Source: an uncultured Clostridia bacterium (GTDB lineage: Bacteria > Bacillota > Clostridia > Christensenellales > Aristaeellaceae). Taken from it: DNA of 44,923 nt. The stretch is taken from the NCBI GenBank assembly GCA_934632155.1, contig CAKTXZ010000022.1, positions 1-44,923 of the forward strand, read 5' to 3'. The notes beneath the pieces are model-generated. The model worked only from the letters and a program-made list of their open reading frames with translations, searched no databases and was not told the origin of the DNA. The position numbers were made by a program, and so were the translations under genes. This document shows positions 43,501 through 44,923 of the stretch, in pieces (within the stretch, counting starts at the first letter, position 1; each line of letters opens with the position of its first letter).

Positions 43501-43510
43501 GGATGAGTGA
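40502..43510 (+). CDS. DNA translocase FtsK/SpoIIIE
   Basis: This 1002-residue protein pumps DNA across the septum in division or sporulation. The N-terminal part (about 20-200) has four membrane segments. A long charged and Pro-rich linker (about 205-530) follows, which includes two near-repeats of QPAPVSPPPQEE. The motor has the alpha/beta domains with Walker A AGATGSGKS (about 669-677), LIMIDPKQVELSVYNNIPHL, VIDEMADLM and LATQRPSVDVITG. The C-terminal winged-helix gamma domain (about 935-1002) would read KOPS/SRS DNA motifs. Given dpaAB upstream, a sporulation role is plausible. Its 3' end overlaps the convergent gene by 25 bp. Confidence 0.95.
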   Translation: MSAATARKKNQPALATSGRGAAFCVTFGIVSITLGAAWLLSLLFDRESYVLRELCRALMGLAGPLCWGLPFLFIWGGVKLLVSTRHAVGARNFLIVGALYWLALAFCALLTRVSTSSGLQSYMEYVGRQSYQSMLSGYDGMGAYLHQAYALRSMGGGMIGMLLAFPVWKGLGLIGGCLLIAAAMIVLLFLLLRLNPGDLFRTVSDKSEARRAAQERKRREREQTKKAKEEAEAGVFSADAPPLQAFPMEPVRPAQTVAREETICDAPEYYQPAPLYDTQPAPVSPPPQEEAFYPVRPDLYDERFPLHDAPVPAMDQPAPVSPPQEEVAARPADVPASPDAPAPTAQATEEDEYFSQPRQPASIPQPPTAMPRDTRRATASPAPKPPETRPAETVLDDAPPWDEPETPVRLPSEQPGVRPKAAKDKPVVREYAAPVPAPKPQGDWASQVRQREAELAMPEHTTAKGDPKPVYTDPVMPITGERIAIVPKAAPAQSAQTKLDGTTPPTIHQSKMPLSAPYTPPPIRLLKEMRHVPQQDAAQEDERKAQIIEGTLRSFGVESEVKQIMHGPAITRFAIQIAPGVKVSRVANTADNLALELKSKHVRVEAPIQGTNYIGIEVPNALISPVSLREVLDSPEMRANPSPLVVALGKDIAGAPILCDLSKMPHLLIAGATGSGKSVCINSIVCSLLYRTSPEQVRLIMIDPKQVELSVYNNIPHLLVPVVSDPRKASGALAWVVQEMLERYGKFSAQNVRNLSGYNKVNQGTDKVLPNIVVVIDEMADLMEVCRKDVEESIRRLAALARAAGIYMVLATQRPSVDVITGVIKNNIPSRIAFAVSSGTDSRTIIDINGAEKLMGKGDMLYKPAGTSPLRVQGCLVTDDEVNAITEFIASRYQTDYDPNIIEHLDSAGKEQNAPDEIGGEDEPDAAHDGIDDLLREAIEMAIEDGQASTSMLQRRLRVGYARAGRLIDEMEKRGIVSQSEGSKPRKTLITREQYYDLFRDE

Positions 43511-44484
43511 CCCTTCCCGGCCACCATCAGCAACCCGAAGCATAAAAGCCCCAGAAACGGATAGGCGATCGCGACAATGTCCTCAAAGCCGAGCAGCGAC
43601 GTCGCCAGCGTCATGATGAACAGCAGCGTCCGGCATAATCGCCGGATGCTTTTTTCAACGATCAGATATAGCGCACGCAGCACGGCCAGCAGCGTCGTCA
43701 CCACCGCCAGATACAGCGCGCCCGCCGCCAGATAATACCCCGGCTTCCCGAACGCACGCAGCAGCATGACGGTCGGCAGCGCCGCGTTCCTCAGCGCCTG
43801 CGCATGCGGAAGCAGCGCCGCGTTCCCAAGGCACAGAAGCCCGCCCAGCGCCAAGCCGCACCATGCCGCGCCGCGGCAGCGGCCTCGCGTCACACAGTGC
43901 GCCCCGGCCTCGCAAAGGATACCGGCTGACAGCATGACGTTCATTCCCGCATAAGCAAGCGCAAGCAAAACGCCTCGCGCATAATCCCACGGGGCAAGCG
44001 TCGTTTCCGCCGCCTCCGCTTCCACCGGAGCAACGCCCCTGCACAGGACGAAGGCGACGGTCAGCAGCGGAATCAACAGCCGCCCAAGTGCCTCCATCAG
44101 CCGCAGCGGACGCCGGATTGCCAGCAGGCACAGCGCGAGCGAAAGCGTCATCCCCATCCCCCGCGCATAACGCACAGGAACGGTCAGCGCGACCAATTCG
44201 CCGGCCGCCGCCGTCATGCCGCCCGCTGAAGCAAGCAACAGCAGGAACAAAAGCGCTGCGCCGATCGTTTGCAGCCGCCCCGCCGGCAGCAGGCAGCGCA
44301 TCCCGCCCGCACCGCAGCGCATCGTCTTGCAAATCAGCAGGGTGATCGCGCCCACCGCAAGGCCGACCAGCGCCCACGAAAAGCTGCCGAACTCGCTAAA
44401 GAAGGTCATGATTTCCCGGCCGGAGGCAAAGCCCGCCCCGATGATCGCGCCGGTAACGCACAAAACCAATCGCGCCGTTTGCAT
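43486..44484 (-). CDS. YkvI-like integral membrane protein
   Basis: This 332-residue protein has about ten membrane segments. The beginning, CVTGAIIGAGFASGREIMTFFSEFG, with a broken first helix, is typical of YkvI and of the LeuT/APC-type fold, and suggests an ion-coupled transporter. Family members occur in sporulating Firmicutes; the substrate is unknown. The start is ATG 44484, with GGAGGGG 6-8 nt upstream; an upstream in-frame start at 44571 lacks a ribosome binding site. It converges with spoIIIE, overlapping it by 25 bp. Confidence 0.82.
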   Translation of the reverse strand: MQTARLVLCVTGAIIGAGFASGREIMTFFSEFGSFSWALVGLAVGAITLLICKTMRCGAGGMRCLLPAGRLQTIGAALLFLLLLASAGGMTAAAGELVALTVPVRYARGMGMTLSLALCLLAIRRPLRLMEALGRLLIPLLTVAFVLCRGVAPVEAEAAETTLAPWDYARGVLLALAYAGMNVMLSAGILCEAGAHCVTRGRCRGAAWCGLALGGLLCLGNAALLPHAQALRNAALPTVMLLRAFGKPGYYLAAGALYLAVVTTLLAVLRALYLIVEKSIRRLCRTLLFIMTLATSLLGFEDIVAIAYPFLGLLCFGLLMVAGKGHSSRNKS

Positions 44485-44656
44485 CGCGTCTCCCCTCCTG
44501 ACGCAGGCTATGCGCGCCAGCGACGCCTCATGCCAGCATGCCTCATCCTTCGCCGTCCGAATCTGCGGCATCGTTCTCTGGCCAACGCTTTATACGCGCC
44601 TATTGTCGACGGTGTATGAAATCTCAAAGTTACATTTGAGTATAAAAACCTGTTAA

Positions 44657-44865
44657 GGCAATCCCGCACAAATGAGGCGGCCGGCCGGAGAATGGATTTT
44701 TCGTCAGCTGCAAATGCAGCTTTCGAAGGCTTGCCGGATGTAGAACGAGAAATTTGCATGCCGCAGACGCCAAAAAAGACACCGCCCGACGCGCCGCCGA
44801 ATTATGCGGTCGCCCCTTAAAAATATAGAAAAAACTGTTAAAAATATAGGGCAATACCGCACAAA
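44657..44865. repeat. Two 16-bp direct repeats 193 bp apart
   Basis: GGCAATCCCGCACAAA (44657-44672) recurs as GGCAATACCGCACAAA (44850-44865), 15 of 16 identical. CTGTTAA precedes the first directly and the second by about 10 bp. No gene lies in the interval. They could be ends of a small non-autonomous element or paired operators. Confidence 0.5.
44817..44849. promoter_or_regulatory. Two 12-bp iterons upstream of the right-edge promoter
   Basis: TTAAAAATATAG occurs exactly at 44817-44828 and 44838-44849, a 21-bp repeat distance (two helical turns), 53-85 bp upstream of the -10 box at 44902. The spacing suits side-by-side binding of a dimeric regulator, but this is inference. Confidence 0.45.
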
Positions 44866-44898
44866 CCCAGACAAAAGACATCAAAGCCTTTACTTTTG

Positions 44899-44907
44899 TG
44901 ATATAAT
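44899..44907 (+). promoter_or_regulatory. Extended -10 promoter facing out of the window
   Basis: TGATATAAT is a full extended -10 element (TG-N-TATAAT). No good -35 is seen. The next ATG is at 44914, seven bases downstream, so a gene starting there would be leaderless; the window ends at 44923 and no product can be assigned. Confidence 0.55.
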
Positions 44908-44923
44908 AGGGACATGGATAAAC

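Overview
The window looks like a chromosomal segment of a GC-rich, spore-forming member of the Firmicutes (class Clostridia; possibly a Christensenellales-like gut lineage, which is inference only). The evidence is the gene content and order: ylxM-ffh-rpsP-khpA-rimM-trmD, tilS-hpt-ftsH, HPr kinase, dipicolinate synthase dpaA-dpaB, a SpoIIIE/FtsK translocase, a Spo0A-type regulator, a VanW/YoaR protein and MrfA helicase. Ribosome binding sites are strong GGAGG types. Many sigma-A promoters can be read directly, most with a TTGnnn / TATAAT pair and a 17-bp spacer.

Layout. 0-0.4 kb: tRNA-Val(CAC) on the minus strand behind a consensus promoter; its leader carries two exact copies of the 5' half of the same tRNA. 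0.55-2.4 kb: an ECF sigma factor and a membrane anti-sigma-like partner. 2.5-7.1 kb: a CapA-type secreted protein, then hprK, a ROK glucokinase and asnS. 7.2-9.3 kb: an AT-richer island with a methyltransferase, a Vat-type streptogramin/xenobiotic acetyltransferase and a decayed fragment that may come from a mobilisation gene. 9.3-14.6 kb (minus): the ribosome/SRP cluster, in which trmD carries an in-frame insertion of about 150 residues and khpA and rimM are pushed apart by about 0.94 kb of non-coding DNA.

14.6-17 kb: a small XRE regulator and a large orphan secreted protein. 17-22 kb (minus): mrfA, an aldehyde dehydrogenase, a TrmH-type methyltransferase and ywlG. 22-26.6 kb (plus): a second ECF sigma/anti-sigma-like pair, a YhhN-family membrane protein, a split ThrE-type exporter, and a Spo0A-like regulator whose receiver domain lacks two switch residues. 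26.6-27.4 kb: an IS200-type element. 27.4-31.8 kb: a GH95 alpha-L-fucosidase (minus), an RlmL-type methyltransferase and an SDR oxidoreductase. 31.8-32.1 kb: a hairpin/repeat element. 32.2-37.7 kb (minus): vanW-like, ftsH, hpt and tilS. 37.8-43.5 kb (plus): dpaA-dpaB, a secreted RsiV-like protein and spoIIIE/ftsK. 43.5-44.5 kb (minus): a YkvI-like membrane protein. The last 350 bases hold repeats and a promoter facing out of the window.

Most of this is ordinary core genome. The most unusual items are the tRNA-fragment leader, the TrmD insertion, the Spo0A-like protein with an atypical receiver, the two ECF systems with matching CGTCTAAT boxes, and the acquired resistance-type acetyltransferase beside mobile-element debris. 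I found no clear defence system, CRISPR array or prophage.
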